From an uncultured Bacteroidales bacterium (GTDB lineage: Bacteria > Bacteroidota > Bacteroidia > Bacteroidales > Salinivirgaceae), in the NCBI GenBank assembly GCA_937981765.1, contig CALJOM010000013.1:17157-81156 (forward strand): a stretch of 64,000 nucleotides of DNA, in the 5' to 3' direction. The notes under the pieces were generated by a model. It was not told the DNA's origin. It did not search any database and saw only the letters and a list, made by a program, of their open reading frames with translations. Positions 1 through 10,928 of the stretch are shown one piece after another; the first letter of the stretch is position 1, and each line of letters opens with the position of its first letter. A program made the translations under genes and the position numbers.

Positions 1-86
1 ATCAGCAGTTCACTATGCTGACGATCGATAGTAGGGCTAATAGTTATTTTTGTTAAATCTATGGTTAATTTTTCAATGACTTCCAT
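1..86 (-). CDS. Hemerythrin-like protein, N-terminal fragment (partial)
   Basis: On the minus strand an ATG at 84-86 opens a frame that runs without a stop for 28 codons off the window edge. Near its end it reads TIDRQHSELL, which matches the first iron-ligand segment (IDxQH) of bacteriohemerythrins, and the preceding residues have the usual short N-terminal length. The start lies 9 bp beyond the stop of the hemerythrin-tailed chemoreceptor, so the two are probably one transcript. Hemerythrins bind oxygen at a di-iron centre. Only one of the seven ligand positions is visible, so the family call is an inference from a short motif and its neighbour. Confidence 0.55.
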   Translation of the reverse strand, partial: MEVIEKLTIDLTKITISPTIDRQHSELL

Positions 87-95
87 GGTAAATGA

Positions 96-1985
96 CTATT
101 TAATATTGTGATCCTTGAATACAGGTACGTATGCACGATCGGTCTTGGCAATGTGCGATACCAGCCAATCCTGTAAAAAATGCACCAAATCGATAGCAAC
201 GGTTGTGTCGCCGTTATCAAATTCGTTTTTGTAGTCTTGAATTTTTTGTATAAATTTTTTGTGCTGATCTACGTGTTTAGAAGTATCCTTATAACCAATA
301 GATTCAAAAATTTGCTCTTCGTAACCAAAATGATACACAGTGTAATCAACGAGCTCTTTGATTACCTTTCGTATTTCATGGTGGCTCTTTTTCTGTCCAT
401 AACTTATATAAAGGGCATTGATGAGGTCGAACAAACGGCGATGTTGCTTGTCGATGCTTTGAATGTCTAGCTTGTAAGTGTCGCTCCAACCAATGAATTT
501 ATCTGAACGGGTTCGAGCTTTGTTTTTGTCCACCGTTTTAAAGAAACCGATAGTTTCTTTTAATGTTTCAGCTAGCCCGGCAAACTCTTCAGCGCTGGTA
601 GCCAATTCCTCACTCGATGCTGCGTTTTGTTGAATTACCATGTTCATTTGCTGAACCCCAGTATTAATTTGTTCAGCCCCGCGATTCATCTCCTCACTGG
701 CAGCAGCAATTTCCTTGATAATTTGCGCAGTTTTGTTAACTTCTTCGGCTAAGCTCAAGGTATTGTTAAGACTTTTTTCAGAACTACTGAACGATTTTGC
801 TGAAAGCACAGATATTTCATCGGCTGCCTTACGGCTTCGTTCAGCGAGTTTGCGAACTTCCGAGGCCACTACAGCAAAACCTTTTCCATGCTCACCGGCG
901 CGCGCCGCTTCAACGGCAGCGTTGAGGGCTAATATATTCGTTTGAAAAGCTATGTCGTTGATTATGGTAATTTTTTGGGTTATATCACGTATTGCTTCCA
1001 TGCTCTCTTTGCTGGCCTGCTCGGTCTCTTTCATCATGATAATGGTGGAAGCATAGATCTTTTCAGCCATTCGGCTGTTGTCTGCATTTTGTTGAATATT
1101 GGCCACCATCTGTTCTATGGACGAAGATATTTCCTCAGCCGATGCTGCCTGCTCCGATGCGCCTTGGGAAATGTTTTGTGAAGCTGCGCTTATCTGATCG
1201 CTGCCGTTTACTATATTGTCGGCTCCCTGAATTATGGAATTAACTATTTCGTGCAGTTTGCTGTTCATTTTGTTAAACGATCGAATCAATGTGCTTATTT
1301 CATCCTTTCGATTATCAATAACTTCATAACCAACAATCCCATTAGATAAATCCATAAAAAAGGGCACCACTCGATGGATACGGTCAAACACCAAAGTCTT
1401 GATTAGGTAAAATAAAATCGCCAAAACAATAAAAAACAGCAACACCATTGCTATAAAAACGCTCTTAATCTGAGTATTATACTTTGAATGGTTATGAATA
1501 TAGTTTTTAACTACATTTTGGAACGATTGATTCAAAGTTACGCTGCCCAACTCCAATTCACGTAGGGCCGACTCCCGAACCTGTTGAGACTCTGAACGTG
1601 TAAATATTTCGGCTGCGGATCGATATCGCTGCCATTCATTCTCTAATTGATCCAACCCTGTTATCGATACGGGGGGAACTGAAACTTCTTTATCGAAAAG
1701 GGTAATCTTTCCTCCGTTTTTTAAAATTTTCAGCCATTTATCGCATTCTCTCAAAGCCTCTATAAGGGTGATTTGGGAAGACTGAGAATTTCGGTTTAAT
1801 AGCTCTGCCTGATAGCCTATTTGGTGAACATAACTCCGGCAACGACCTAGAATCTCTACAGAATATTTTTCTGTAGTCGTATCATCAGATAAATAAAGTA
1901 CAACGGCAGCGGCTGCTAATACCAACAAAACTGCAAGAAGCATTGATAATCTTCCCAAAAGCGACTGTTGACGAATGCTAAACAT
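96..1985 (-). CDS. Methyl-accepting chemotaxis protein with C-terminal hemerythrin domain
   Basis: Membrane chemoreceptor of 629 residues. TM1 is about 12-33, a periplasmic sensor segment of about 140 residues follows, TM2 is about 175-198, and a HAMP-like stretch leads into a long helical signalling domain. The conserved tip is at about 346-366 ([20 protein letters not shown]), the region that contacts CheA/CheW. From residue 498 there is a complete hemerythrin domain: H515, H552 with E556, H571 and H575, H611 and D616 match the family pattern H, HxxxE, HxxxH, HxxxxD for a di-iron site. The natural reading is a receptor that senses oxygen in the cytoplasm in addition to whatever the periplasmic domain binds, as in DcrH-type receptors. 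A second hemerythrin-like gene starts 9 bp downstream. No che genes are in the window. Confidence 0.95.
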   Translation of the reverse strand: MFSIRQQSLLGRLSMLLAVLLVLAAAAVVLYLSDDTTTEKYSVEILGRCRSYVHQIGYQAELLNRNSQSSQITLIEALRECDKWLKILKNGGKITLFDKEVSVPPVSITGLDQLENEWQRYRSAAEIFTRSESQQVRESALRELELGSVTLNQSFQNVVKNYIHNHSKYNTQIKSVFIAMVLLFFIVLAILFYLIKTLVFDRIHRVVPFFMDLSNGIVGYEVIDNRKDEISTLIRSFNKMNSKLHEIVNSIIQGADNIVNGSDQISAASQNISQGASEQAASAEEISSSIEQMVANIQQNADNSRMAEKIYASTIIMMKETEQASKESMEAIRDITQKITIINDIAFQTNILALNAAVEAARAGEHGKGFAVVASEVRKLAERSRKAADEISVLSAKSFSSSEKSLNNTLSLAEEVNKTAQIIKEIAAASEEMNRGAEQINTGVQQMNMVIQQNAASSEELATSAEEFAGLAETLKETIGFFKTVDKNKARTRSDKFIGWSDTYKLDIQSIDKQHRRLFDLINALYISYGQKKSHHEIRKVIKELVDYTVYHFGYEEQIFESIGYKDTSKHVDQHKKFIQKIQDYKNEFDNGDTTVAIDLVHFLQDWLVSHIAKTDRAYVPVFKDHNIK

Positions 1986-2187
1986 AGACTTTTTTTTAGG
2001 ATTGTTTGGGGACTAAATTAGAGGTTTTTCCGATTCTACAAAAAAATCGATATTATTTTTTTTACGTGGGTGATACTTTTTTATAAGTTAGGGTCGATTT
2101 TAGAAATTTTTATTTGCCACAAAATTTTATGCATTTCCGAGGTAAGTAAGGTTAATTTTGAATTATGTTTTTCCACATGGGATCAAA

Positions 2188-3993
2188 CTAAAAGCGCGTA
2201 AATTCACTATCGTTGGGGTCATCAAGTCGGATATCCAAGCCGATGATGGGTTTTGATGTTTTAATTGTTTCGTGGTTCTTAACCTGTTTGGGAAATTGGT
2301 TGTTATCGGTTTTTGTATTTTTTACGGCAAATTTATGATTACTACTAGCAGTGAATGATTTTTTAAATTTTGGAACAACTGATGTGGGTTGATAATTTTG
2401 AGCAACACGTAGCGATAGTCTGTTGTTATTTTCTGTATTGCTAATTCGGAAAAATGAAATAGCCTCCTCGAGAGCAAGTGCCTGGCTGTTGAGTTCTTCG
2501 GCTGCTGTGGCAAGCTCTTCGCTGGCAGCGGTATTTTCCTGTACGGTATTATTAAATTGGTTAATAGCATTGTTTACCTGATTAGCTCCCTGATTGAGTT
2601 CGTTACTGGCCGAGGATATCTCTCCGAGCAACAAGGAGGTGCGTTCCACTTCGGGAATAATATCTTTAAGTTTATTAGTGGCTGTTTCGGAAACTAAAAG
2701 GCTTTTTTTAGAAAGTTCATCTATTTCAAGCGCAGCTTTTTGACTTCGTTCGGCTAGTTTGCGAACTTCGGCAGCAACTACAGCAAAACCCTTTCCGTGT
2801 TCGCCAGCACGTGCTGCTTCAATAGCGGCATTTAACGCAAGGATGCTGGTCTGACGGGCTATTTCGTTGATAATAGATATTTTTTCTACTATTTCCTGCA
2901 CCGTTTTCATGCTATCGAACGATGCATCAGAGGCCTCTTTCATTCCAAGGACGGCTTTTCTGGCTATGGCATCGTTTTGTTGTACATTGGAATTGGTTTG
3001 CTCTATGTTGGAAACCATCTGTTCCATGGAGCTTGATATCTCTTCAACGGCGGAGGCCTGCTCGCTAGTTCTAATAGATATGTGCTGGCTTGTTTGACTA
3101 AGTTGGCTGCTGGCATTTACGATGACTTCAACACCCGCTAGCACTTGATGAACTATTCTGCTTAAATTCTCTCTCATGGTTTCGAGCGAATCGGCAAGCT
3201 GACCCATTTCGTCTTTTCGGTCTAAATCAATGGTGGTTGTTAAATCGCCTCTGGCAATTACCTTACAAAATTCAACTCCTTGGGAGATCGGATTGCTAAT
3301 GGCTCGTGACAACAATACAGCAATGATTGTTGCCAATAGTATGGCTATGGTTAGAAATACTAACATCATTGAAGATGCCTCCTCTACCGAGCCTAAAGTT
3401 TCTTTAGTTGAATTCACAAGAAGTTGTGTGTTGGTTAAATTGTTGTTTTTTAATTCTTCCAAGCAGCTTCCAAAACTTTCCGAAATCGGTATCATGTCGT
3501 CAAATTGTCTTTGGTATAGGGCAAAGAGTTCCTCTTTTTCAACCGGATCAGCCGTACGTGCAATTTTTTGAAGCGTTTGATTTAAAATGTTATGAATCTC
3601 TAGCCAGGCAGTAAATTTCTGATTAAGTTGGGTCATCAACATTTCGCCTTTTTGGGTTAGTCTTGGTCTTTTTTGAATGCCAGCCATGATCTCTTTCATG
3701 GAATTAAAAATCTCGTTACGTTGATTCAATATTTTTAGAAATTGCTCTTGAGTGTCTGAAATTTTCTGATAATGCCAAACCTCAAGGGTTAATGCCCGAA
3801 TTATCATCCTATTGACATTAAGTTGCAAAAAATCGTGCATGTCGGGCATGCGATCCTTCACAATAGTGGAGGTTACTGAAGAGAGATTTTTTAATTGAAA
3901 ATAACCCAATATTCCAATTAATAGGGTTATAGCTGTCAGCAAACTAAACGAGACAGCCATCTTTGTTCTGATTCTAAGATTTTTAAGTTTCAT
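2188..3993 (-). CDS. Methyl-accepting chemotaxis protein
   Basis: Chemoreceptor of 601 residues with TM1 at about 11-31, a helical periplasmic domain of about 170 residues resembling four-helix-bundle sensors, TM2 at about 208-230, HAMP, and a cytoplasmic signalling domain. The tip reads [20 protein letters not shown] followed by [18 protein letters not shown], so it should couple to CheA/CheW. The C-terminus is a flexible, charged tail ending DSEFTRF; it could act as a tether for adaptation enzymes but is not the classical NWETF. It lies in the same direction as the hemerythrin receptor about 200 bp away and may have arisen from a related copy, although the sensor domains are different. A perfect 14-bp hairpin is found about 70-100 bp upstream of the start. 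Confidence 0.95.
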   Translation of the reverse strand: MKLKNLRIRTKMAVSFSLLTAITLLIGILGYFQLKNLSSVTSTIVKDRMPDMHDFLQLNVNRMIIRALTLEVWHYQKISDTQEQFLKILNQRNEIFNSMKEIMAGIQKRPRLTQKGEMLMTQLNQKFTAWLEIHNILNQTLQKIARTADPVEKEELFALYQRQFDDMIPISESFGSCLEELKNNNLTNTQLLVNSTKETLGSVEEASSMMLVFLTIAILLATIIAVLLSRAISNPISQGVEFCKVIARGDLTTTIDLDRKDEMGQLADSLETMRENLSRIVHQVLAGVEVIVNASSQLSQTSQHISIRTSEQASAVEEISSSMEQMVSNIEQTNSNVQQNDAIARKAVLGMKEASDASFDSMKTVQEIVEKISIINEIARQTSILALNAAIEAARAGEHGKGFAVVAAEVRKLAERSQKAALEIDELSKKSLLVSETATNKLKDIIPEVERTSLLLGEISSASNELNQGANQVNNAINQFNNTVQENTAASEELATAAEELNSQALALEEAISFFRISNTENNNRLSLRVAQNYQPTSVVPKFKKSFTASSNHKFAVKNTKTDNNQFPKQVKNHETIKTSKPIIGLDIRLDDPNDSEFTRF

Positions 3994-4062
3994 AGTGGAA
4001 GTTTTTTAGGCAGTTTTATACTTTGATTTTAAGGTTGTTTCTGATGAGAAGACTGATTTTAA

Positions 4063-4093
4063 GCATCTCTTTGGTTTTCAACCAAAGAGATGC
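4063..4093. repeat. Perfect 14-bp inverted repeat upstream of a chemoreceptor gene
   Basis: The arms GCATCTCTTTGGTT (4063-4076) and AACCAAAGAGATGC (4080-4093) are exactly complementary around a 3-base loop. Neither strand shows a T-run after the stem, so it is not a typical intrinsic terminator. It lies 70-100 bp before the start at 3993 and could be an operator, an mRNA leader hairpin, or a relic of a mobile element end. The rest of the 403-bp gap 3994-4396 holds the nifJ terminator and otherwise nothing I recognise. Confidence 0.7.
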
Positions 4094-4336
4094 AATCTTG
4101 GGGCACTAAACCAGTCAGGTCAGTAGTATACGTGAATAATAGTAATTTGATGAATGGAGTAAGAGGTAAGTTCAGATGAAAGTTTTTCCTTCGAATGTTT
4201 GGGTTGAAGATTGATAAACATTATCCCGAATTTTATTATTTTCACTCAAGATTTATACCATGTTTGTTAAAATTCCAAAACTATTCATTAATTTTTGTTA
4301 AATTTTTCTTTAAACTCATGATCAATATTCTACAAA

Positions 4337-4376
4337 AAAATCACTGACTGATTATTTTTTTTCAGTCAGTGATTTT
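4337..4376 (-). terminator. Intrinsic terminator of nifJ
   Basis: A perfect 14-bp stem (4337-4350 with 4363-4376, core ATCACTGACTG) with a 12-base loop lies 20 bp past the nifJ stop on the minus strand, followed by a run of T in that direction. This is a standard Rho-independent terminator. Confidence 0.85.
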
Positions 4377-4396
4377 CAAGATTTTCGTATAAGAAG

Positions 4397-7300
4397 TTAT
4401 GATTTTATTTCGGACATGCGTTTGTATTTCATGTATCTCCATTTAGCAGCTTCTTCAGCCACTTGGAATAATTCGGTGGCCTCTTTCGGAAATGCCGCCA
4501 ACAGAGAGGTGTAACGGACTTCGCCACGAAGGAATTGCTGGAACTTGGACCAATCGGGTTCTTTGGAATCGAGTTGGAACGGATTTTTACCTTCGGCTTC
4601 TAGGAGGGGGTTGTAGCGATAAAGTGACCAATATCCACATTCTACGGCCTTAATTTGCTCGCGTTGAGTGGTTCCCATTCCAGACCGAATGCCGTGAGCA
4701 ATGCAAGGAGCATACGCTATGATTAACGCTGGACCTGGGTAAGCTTCTGCTTCTTTGATGGCTTTTAGGTATTGTGCTTGGTTAGCTCCCATGGCAACCT
4801 GAGCAACGTAAACATATCCATAACTCATGGCCATCATTCCGAGATCCTTTTTGCGAATACGCTTACCCGCAGCTGCAAATTTGGCAACGGCTCCAATTGG
4901 GGTAGATTTCGAGGATTGACCTCCGGTATTGGAGTAAACTTCAGTGTCGAGAACCAAAAGATTAACATCTTCGCCAGAGGCCAAAACATGGTCCAGGCCT
5001 CCAAATCCGATATCGTAAGCCCAACCGTCGCCGCCAAAAATCCAGATCGATTTTTTTTCTAAGTATTGTTTTAATTCCAAAATTTCTTTAGCAATTGGAT
5101 GAGTTTCCGTTTGCAGTGCTCTAATAACCGCCTCGGAAACTTCGCGTGTTTTTTCACCGTTATTAATGTTGGTAATCCAGTCTTCAAAAGCGGCTTTGGT
5201 GGTGGATGAAACAAAGGTTATATTTTCTTCCATCATGGTGCGGATTCGTTCGCGGATGTTTCGGATACCGGTTGCCATGCCGAAACCATATTCGGCGTTG
5301 TCTTCAAAAAGGGAGTTTGCCCACGCCGGTCCGCGTCCTTCGTGATTTTTGCGATAAGGCGTTGCCGGAGCTGAACCTCCATAAATTGAAGAACATCCGG
5401 TGGCATTAGCTATCATCATTCGATCGCCATACAACTGGGTGATAAGTTTAATGTAGGGTGTTTCGCCGCACCCCATACATGCTCCTGAAAATTCAAACAA
5501 AGGTTGGGCAAATTGTGACGCTTTTACGTTGGTGGCTTTTGGGGTAATGTAATCTTTGTAGGTTACGTTTTTAACCATGTAATTCCAACGCTCAATTTCT
5601 GCTGTCTGGGTGTCGATGGGTTTAAGTTCAAGGGCTTTGGTTTTTGATGGACAAACATCGACACAGTTTCCACAACCGGTGCAATCTAATGCGCTAACCT
5701 GAATGCGGAATTGTAATCCCTCGTAACCTTTACCATTTGCTTTTAGGGTTTTAGTACCAGCCGGAGCCTTCGCCAACTCTTTCTCATTGAGTAGAAATGG
5801 GCGTATAGCTGCATGAGGGCAAACAAAAGCACATTGGTTACATTGAATACAGTTCTCGGCAATCCACTCGGGGATGGTGACGGCAATTCCACGTTTTTCG
5901 TATTCGGTTGTGCCTGCCTCAAATGTCCCATCTTCACGGCCCAAAAAGGCACTAACCGGTAGATCGTCGCCCTTGAGTGAGTTAATGGGGAAAACTATTT
6001 TGCTGATAAATTCCGGAAGGTTAGGATCAACTTTGGGATCCTCAGACGGCAGGTTAGCCCACTCGGCGGGAACTTCAACCTTGATTACATCTCCTCCTCG
6101 ATCTATGGCTTTGTAGTTCATTTGAACAATGTCTTCCCCTTTTAGATGGAAACTCTTATAAGCGAATTCCTTCATCTCTTTGATGGCCAGCTCGTAAGGA
6201 ATTACATTCGAAATTTTGAAGAAAGCCGATTGCATAATGGTGTTGGTGCGGTTTCCAAGGCCTATTTCCTCAGCAATTTCCGTGGCGTTAATAATATAAA
6301 AGTTTATGTTATTTTCTGCCAAATACTTTTTTACCGAATTGGGCAGGCGATTTTTGGTTGTTTCTACATCCCAAATGCTGTTTAGCAGGAAGGTTCCTTC
6401 TTTGACCAACCCTTTGAGCATATCATACTTGTCGAGATAAGCAGGTACGTGGCATGCAACAAAATCGGGCATGGTAACCAGGTAGGGGGCTCGTATTGGC
6501 TTGTCGCCAAAACGAAGATGCGATATGGTTACTCCCCCCGATTTCTTGGAGTCGTAGGCAAAATAGGCCTGACAATATTTATCGGTGGTTTCGCCGATGA
6601 TTTTTATGGAATTTTTGTTGGCGCCTACTGTACCATCGGAACCAATGCCATAGAATTTGGCTTGAAAGGTTCCTTTGGGAGTAACATTAATTTCCGCCTT
6701 GACCGGAAGCGACCGAAAGGTTACATCGTCTACAATCCCGACCGTGAATTGATTTTTAGGCTCTTTCATTGTCATGTTTTCGAAAACAGCTATAATCTGA
6801 GCGGGAGTTGTATCTTTCGACGATAGTCCATAACGTCCACCTACAATAATAGGAGCGTTGGTTTTACCTTTAAACAGTTCTACTACATCGAGGTAGAGGG
6901 GATCTCCGTTGGCTCCGGGCTCTTTGGTGCGGTCGAGAACCGTAATTCGTTTAACCGTTGTTGGAAATACGTTAAAGAAATATTTTGCTGAAAATGGGCG
7001 ATAAAGGTGGACAGATATCAATCCTACCTTCTCTCCTTGTTGGATTTTATAATCGACAACTTCGCGAATGGTGTCGGTTACCGATCCCATAGCAACAATA
7101 ATATCGGTGGCATCGGAAGCTCCATAGTAGGTGAATGGATGATATTCTCGGCCAGAAATGGTTTTTAATTGCTGCATATAATATTCAACGATATCTGGAA
7201 GTGCATCGTAGAATCGGTTAGCAGCCTCACGTGATTGAAAATAAATGTCGGGATTCTGGGCAGTTCCACGGGTTACAGGATGTTCAGGATTGAGGGCATT

Positions 7301-7921
7301 GGCACGGAATGCTTTAAGAGCATTTTGGTCAATTAATTTTGCCAATTGCTCCATCTCGGGGGCCTCAACTTTTTGAATTTCATGAGAGGTGCGGAATCCG
7401 TCGAAGAAATGCAAAAAAGGAACTCGTCCTTTAATAGCAGCCAGGTGAGCTACGGGAGCAATGTCCATAATTTCCTGAACACTACCGGTTGCCAACATAG
7501 CAAACCCGGTTTGACGGGTACTCATAACATCGCTGTGATCACCAAAGATAGATAGAGCCTGAGCAGCAAGACTTCGTGCCGATACATGGAAAACTCCGGG
7601 AAGCAATTCGCCCGAAATTTTATACATGTTGGGAATCATGAGCAACAACCCTTGTGAGGCTGTAAATGTAGTTGTTAAAGCACCCGATTGTAACGAACCG
7701 TGCACAGCACCGGCAGCACCGGCTTCGGATTGCATCTCAACTACTTTTACCGGTTGGTTAAAAATGTTTTTTTTACCGGTTGCGGCCCATTCATCAACAT
7801 ATTCGGCCATGGTCGATGATGGTGTGATGGGATATATGGCTGCTACCTCACTAAACATGTAGGCAATGTAGCTGGCGGCATAGTTTCCATCGCAGGTGAT
7901 AAATTTTTTTGTTTTGCTCAT
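4397..7921 (-). CDS. nifJ: Pyruvate:ferredoxin (flavodoxin) oxidoreductase
   Basis: Single-chain PFOR of 1174 residues, the usual length. It oxidises pyruvate and CoA to acetyl-CoA and CO2 and passes the electrons to ferredoxin or flavodoxin in the cytoplasm. The N-terminal pyruvate-binding domain begins YIAYMFSEVAAIYPITPSST. Two ferredoxin-type 4Fe-4S motifs are present in the middle (CIQCNQCAFVCP and CTGCGNCVDVCP). The proximal cluster and thiamine diphosphate domain carries CMGCGETPYIK, ANATGCSSIYGG and GDGWAYDIGFGG. The ORF is intact and no key residue looks lost. It is transcribed alone and is followed by a strong terminator. It points to an anaerobic or fermentative metabolism. Confidence 0.97.
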   Translation of the reverse strand: MSKTKKFITCDGNYAASYIAYMFSEVAAIYPITPSSTMAEYVDEWAATGKKNIFNQPVKVVEMQSEAGAAGAVHGSLQSGALTTTFTASQGLLLMIPNMYKISGELLPGVFHVSARSLAAQALSIFGDHSDVMSTRQTGFAMLATGSVQEIMDIAPVAHLAAIKGRVPFLHFFDGFRTSHEIQKVEAPEMEQLAKLIDQNALKAFRANALNPEHPVTRGTAQNPDIYFQSREAANRFYDALPDIVEYYMQQLKTISGREYHPFTYYGASDATDIIVAMGSVTDTIREVVDYKIQQGEKVGLISVHLYRPFSAKYFFNVFPTTVKRITVLDRTKEPGANGDPLYLDVVELFKGKTNAPIIVGGRYGLSSKDTTPAQIIAVFENMTMKEPKNQFTVGIVDDVTFRSLPVKAEINVTPKGTFQAKFYGIGSDGTVGANKNSIKIIGETTDKYCQAYFAYDSKKSGGVTISHLRFGDKPIRAPYLVTMPDFVACHVPAYLDKYDMLKGLVKEGTFLLNSIWDVETTKNRLPNSVKKYLAENNINFYIINATEIAEEIGLGNRTNTIMQSAFFKISNVIPYELAIKEMKEFAYKSFHLKGEDIVQMNYKAIDRGGDVIKVEVPAEWANLPSEDPKVDPNLPEFISKIVFPINSLKGDDLPVSAFLGREDGTFEAGTTEYEKRGIAVTIPEWIAENCIQCNQCAFVCPHAAIRPFLLNEKELAKAPAGTKTLKANGKGYEGLQFRIQVSALDCTGCGNCVDVCPSKTKALELKPIDTQTAEIERWNYMVKNVTYKDYITPKATNVKASQFAQPLFEFSGACMGCGETPYIKLITQLYGDRMMIANATGCSSIYGGSAPATPYRKNHEGRGPAWANSLFEDNAEYGFGMATGIRNIRERIRTMMEENITFVSSTTKAAFEDWITNINNGEKTREVSEAVIRALQTETHPIAKEILELKQYLEKKSIWIFGGDGWAYDIGFGGLDHVLASGEDVNLLVLDTEVYSNTGGQSSKSTPIGAVAKFAAAGKRIRKKDLGMMAMSYGYVYVAQVAMGANQAQYLKAIKEAEAYPGPALIIAYAPCIAHGIRSGMGTTQREQIKAVECGYWSLYRYNPLLEAEGKNPFQLDSKEPDWSKFQQFLRGEVRYTSLLAAFPKEATELFQVAEEAAKWRYMKYKRMSEIKS

Positions 7922-8139
7922 AATACGTTATGTTTTTTGGTATAGTAGATTTTTCGGTTCTCTTTGCCACAAATTTTAGACCTTTATTCTAACTGTTTTA
8001 GCATCTGCGGGACTCTTACGTTTAGGAGCAGACATCGCTCTTTGCTGACAATTTATTAATAATTCAGCTTGGGCAGTTTTTTTTCTGTGAACGGGTCTAC
8101 GTTTAGGCTTTATCTAAAACTGTTGTTAAACATTCAATA

Positions 8140-9918
8140 TCAACCTTTATCCATGGTTAATAAAAACTCTTCATTGTTGCGTGTATTGGGCAACCGGCTA
8201 AGCATAAACTCCATTGCCTCTTGACTTGTCATATCGGCCAAATATTTGCGAAGAATATACAGGCGGTTGAGGGTGTGGGGCGATAAAAGTAGATCTTCTC
8301 TTCGGGTGCTGGAGGCTAAAATATCCACCGCAGGATAGATCCGACGATTGGAGAGCTTGCGATCAAGTTGTAATTCCATATTTCCGGTTCCCTTGAATTC
8401 TTCGAAAATCACATCGTCCATCTTAGAACCGGTTTCTGTAAGTGCAGTAGCAAGAATTGTGAGTGATCCTCCATTTTCTATCTTTCGGGCAGCCCCAAAA
8501 AAACGTTTAGGTTTGTGCAAAGCATTGGCATCAACACCACCTGAAAGTACTTTGCCGGAGGCTGGAGAAACAGTATTGTAAGCTCTTGCCAAACGAGTGA
8601 TTGAGTCTAGAAGAATTACAACATCGTGTCCACATTCCACAAGCCGTTTTGCTTTCTCAAGAACAATATTGGCTACCCGAACATGGCGCTCGGCGGGCTC
8701 GTCGAAGGTTGAGCTGATTACTTCTCCCCGAACGCTTCGTGCCATATCGGTAACTTCTTCCGGACGCTCATCGATAAGAAGAATTATTAGATAAACTTCT
8801 GGGTGATTGGCTGCTATGGCATTGGCTATTTCTTTGAGCAATACTGTTTTACCGGTTTTAGGTTGAGCCACAATCAATCCCCGTTGCCCTTTCCCAATGG
8901 GTGAAAAAAGGTCTACGATACGGGTTGACATCGTTACCTCTTTGTGCGATGTTAAATCGAATTTCTCGTAAGGGAATAGTGGCGTGAGGTGATCGAATGG
9001 TATTCTGTCGCGAACAAACTCAGGATCACGTCCGTTAATCTTCTCTACTTTTACCAGCGGATAATATTTCTCCCCTTCTTTTGGCGGGCGTATTGGTCCC
9101 TCGATTGTATCTCCCGTTTTTAAACCAAATAACTTAATCTGTGATTGACTCACATAAACATCGTCGGGGCTATTGAAATAGTTGTAGTCCGATGAGCGCA
9201 AAAATCCGTACCCTTCGGGCATTATTTCAAGCACCCCTATGGCATTAATAATAGCATCAAATTCATAGCGCTTCTCCACCTTTGTGGGTTGTTCTTGAGG
9301 TTTGATATTTTCCGCCTGAACAACATGCTGAGTTTCGATTTCGGGTTGGGACTGCAAAATAATTTCATTATCCTGCACTATCGACAATTCAGATTCTGCG
9401 GAAGTTTGGGATAAAGTAGGTTCATCAATCTCTGTAACGTCGTTCGCAGCGGCAATATCGTCAACCAAAGGAACTAGTTTTTCAGGATCGGTAGGTTTAT
9501 CTGTCTTTTGCAATTGTTGGTTTTGGTTAATGTTTTTATTGTTCTGATTCTGCGAACGTTTTCCCCGCTTTTTGGACGGATGGCCAGAATTCATTGGATT
9601 TTGAGGCTTAGTTGCCGGCTGAGGTTCATCTGAGGAGACCTGGCCTACTGTTTCAGTGTTTTGCTCAGTTTTGCCGATAGATGAGGTAGCAATTGGGTTA
9701 CGTTTAGTATAATTGATTCGTTGACGCTTTTCAGTGCGTTTCTCGCCATTAAGAATTTGGTTGGTTTCTTTCTGCGATTCGAGAATAGCCTGCTGATCGA
9801 GTATCCAGTAAATTAAATCGTTTTTTTTCAGGTTGTCAAATTTATTTAATCCAAAAGATTGGGCTATTTCACGCAATTCTGAAACAAGTTTCTTGTTCAG
9901 CTCTAAAATATCATACAT
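8140..9918 (-). CDS. rho: Transcription termination factor Rho with long N-terminal insertion
   Basis: Hexameric RNA-dependent ATPase that ends transcription. Residues 1-45 are the helical Rho_N domain. Residues about 50-217 are a low-complexity insertion rich in Asn, Gln, Ser and charged residues (for example [12 protein letters not shown]). The RNA-binding OB domain is about 220-295 ([16 protein letters not shown]). The motor follows with P-loop PKTGKTVL (352-359), [13 protein letters not shown], and the R-loop segment [20 protein letters not shown]. Total 592 residues against about 420 for E. coli Rho; the excess is the insertion. Such insertions are typical of Bacteroidota Rho, and the one in Bacteroides thetaiotaomicron has been linked to phase separation. 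No clear terminator was seen in the 218 bp before nifJ. Confidence 0.97.
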   Translation of the reverse strand: MYDILELNKKLVSELREIAQSFGLNKFDNLKKNDLIYWILDQQAILESQKETNQILNGEKRTEKRQRINYTKRNPIATSSIGKTEQNTETVGQVSSDEPQPATKPQNPMNSGHPSKKRGKRSQNQNNKNINQNQQLQKTDKPTDPEKLVPLVDDIAAANDVTEIDEPTLSQTSAESELSIVQDNEIILQSQPEIETQHVVQAENIKPQEQPTKVEKRYEFDAIINAIGVLEIMPEGYGFLRSSDYNYFNSPDDVYVSQSQIKLFGLKTGDTIEGPIRPPKEGEKYYPLVKVEKINGRDPEFVRDRIPFDHLTPLFPYEKFDLTSHKEVTMSTRIVDLFSPIGKGQRGLIVAQPKTGKTVLLKEIANAIAANHPEVYLIILLIDERPEEVTDMARSVRGEVISSTFDEPAERHVRVANIVLEKAKRLVECGHDVVILLDSITRLARAYNTVSPASGKVLSGGVDANALHKPKRFFGAARKIENGGSLTILATALTETGSKMDDVIFEEFKGTGNMELQLDRKLSNRRIYPAVDILASSTRREDLLLSPHTLNRLYILRKYLADMTSQEAMEFMLSRLPNTRNNEEFLLTMDKG

Positions 9919-10060
9919 GAATACAATGTTTGATGATTGAATTAATTTATGGGTTCAATGGAATTCGGGGTATAAATGTTTCCCGCTGGCGGAATTTCTA
10001 TGCAATATTAATACATTTTTTAAATTCCTACAACAGTTTAGGATTTTTCAGCCGTTTTAT

Positions 10061-10840
10061 TCAAAATTTTTCAAACACACCAAGACCGAATAAAGCATAA
10101 TCATACTTCGCCGGGTCTTGACTATCATAGCTTCGGAGTCTTTCCGTCAGCTCTTCAACAGCCTTCCACGAATCGTTTATGTTTTTAAGCAGCCCCAATT
10201 TTCTTGCCACTCTCCCGCTGTGAACATCGAGTGGGATATACAGTTCTGAGGCCGAAATGAACTTCCATACGCCTAAGTCAACCCCTCGAGAATCTTTTCT
10301 CACCATCCACCGAAGAAACATATTCAAACGTTTTCCTGCAGAGCCTGCCCCAATATTGGCAATGTGTCGTCTGGTTCGGTCGGGGAAGCCTTGAGTAAAA
10401 TCATTATGAAATTTTTCAAGCATTTCTTTTACGGAGTGTCCTGATTTTGTATAAAGGTAGTTGAAATAATTCTCCATGTTACCAAAGTGCAAAATTACTT
10501 CTCTGAGTCGGCCCAGAATTATAACAATGTCGTAACTATTTAATGTTCGATAATAAAAAGTTTGTAGCTCTGACACCTCTTCGGGCTTGTTATTGATTAT
10601 CCACTGGTAAGGGGATTGGTGCATACTATTCATAAGGTATGATGCTTTTTGAATAATAGCTTTACGATTTCCCCAGGTAATAAGCGATGTAAGAAACGCA
10701 CTGATTTCCATATCCTCCTTCTGTTCAAACCGATGAGGAATTTGCAGCGGATCGGTTGCTAGGTACGATAGGGTGTTGTATTGATCTACTTTTTCATCCA
10801 GAAACAATTTAATGTCACTACGGCTTATGATTGTATTCAT
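10061..10840 (-). CDS. TIGR02757 family protein (DUF2400)
   Basis: A 259-residue soluble protein recognised as the TIGR02757/DUF2400 family, widespread in Bacteroidota and of unknown function. Landmarks are AFLTSLITWGNRKAI near residue 50 and a segment YIPLDVHSGRVARKLGLL near residue 195. The second segment resembles the conserved helix-hairpin-helix/glycosylase-like stretch around VDxHVxR of HhH-GPD proteins, so a distant link to DNA base-repair enzymes is possible, but that is inference. It is divergent from the LysE-type gene, and the 88-bp gap must hold both promoters. Confidence 0.8.
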   Translation of the reverse strand: MNTIISRSDIKLFLDEKVDQYNTLSYLATDPLQIPHRFEQKEDMEISAFLTSLITWGNRKAIIQKASYLMNSMHQSPYQWIINNKPEEVSELQTFYYRTLNSYDIVIILGRLREVILHFGNMENYFNYLYTKSGHSVKEMLEKFHNDFTQGFPDRTRRHIANIGAGSAGKRLNMFLRWMVRKDSRGVDLGVWKFISASELYIPLDVHSGRVARKLGLLKNINDSWKAVEELTERLRSYDSQDPAKYDYALFGLGVFEKF

Positions 10841-10928
10841 TGATTGTGGTTTTAGGAGAAGTGATAGGGATTCTTAAGTATTTGGGAATTATTAAAACAT
10901 TTGTTTTCTTTGTGGGATAAATTGCCGC

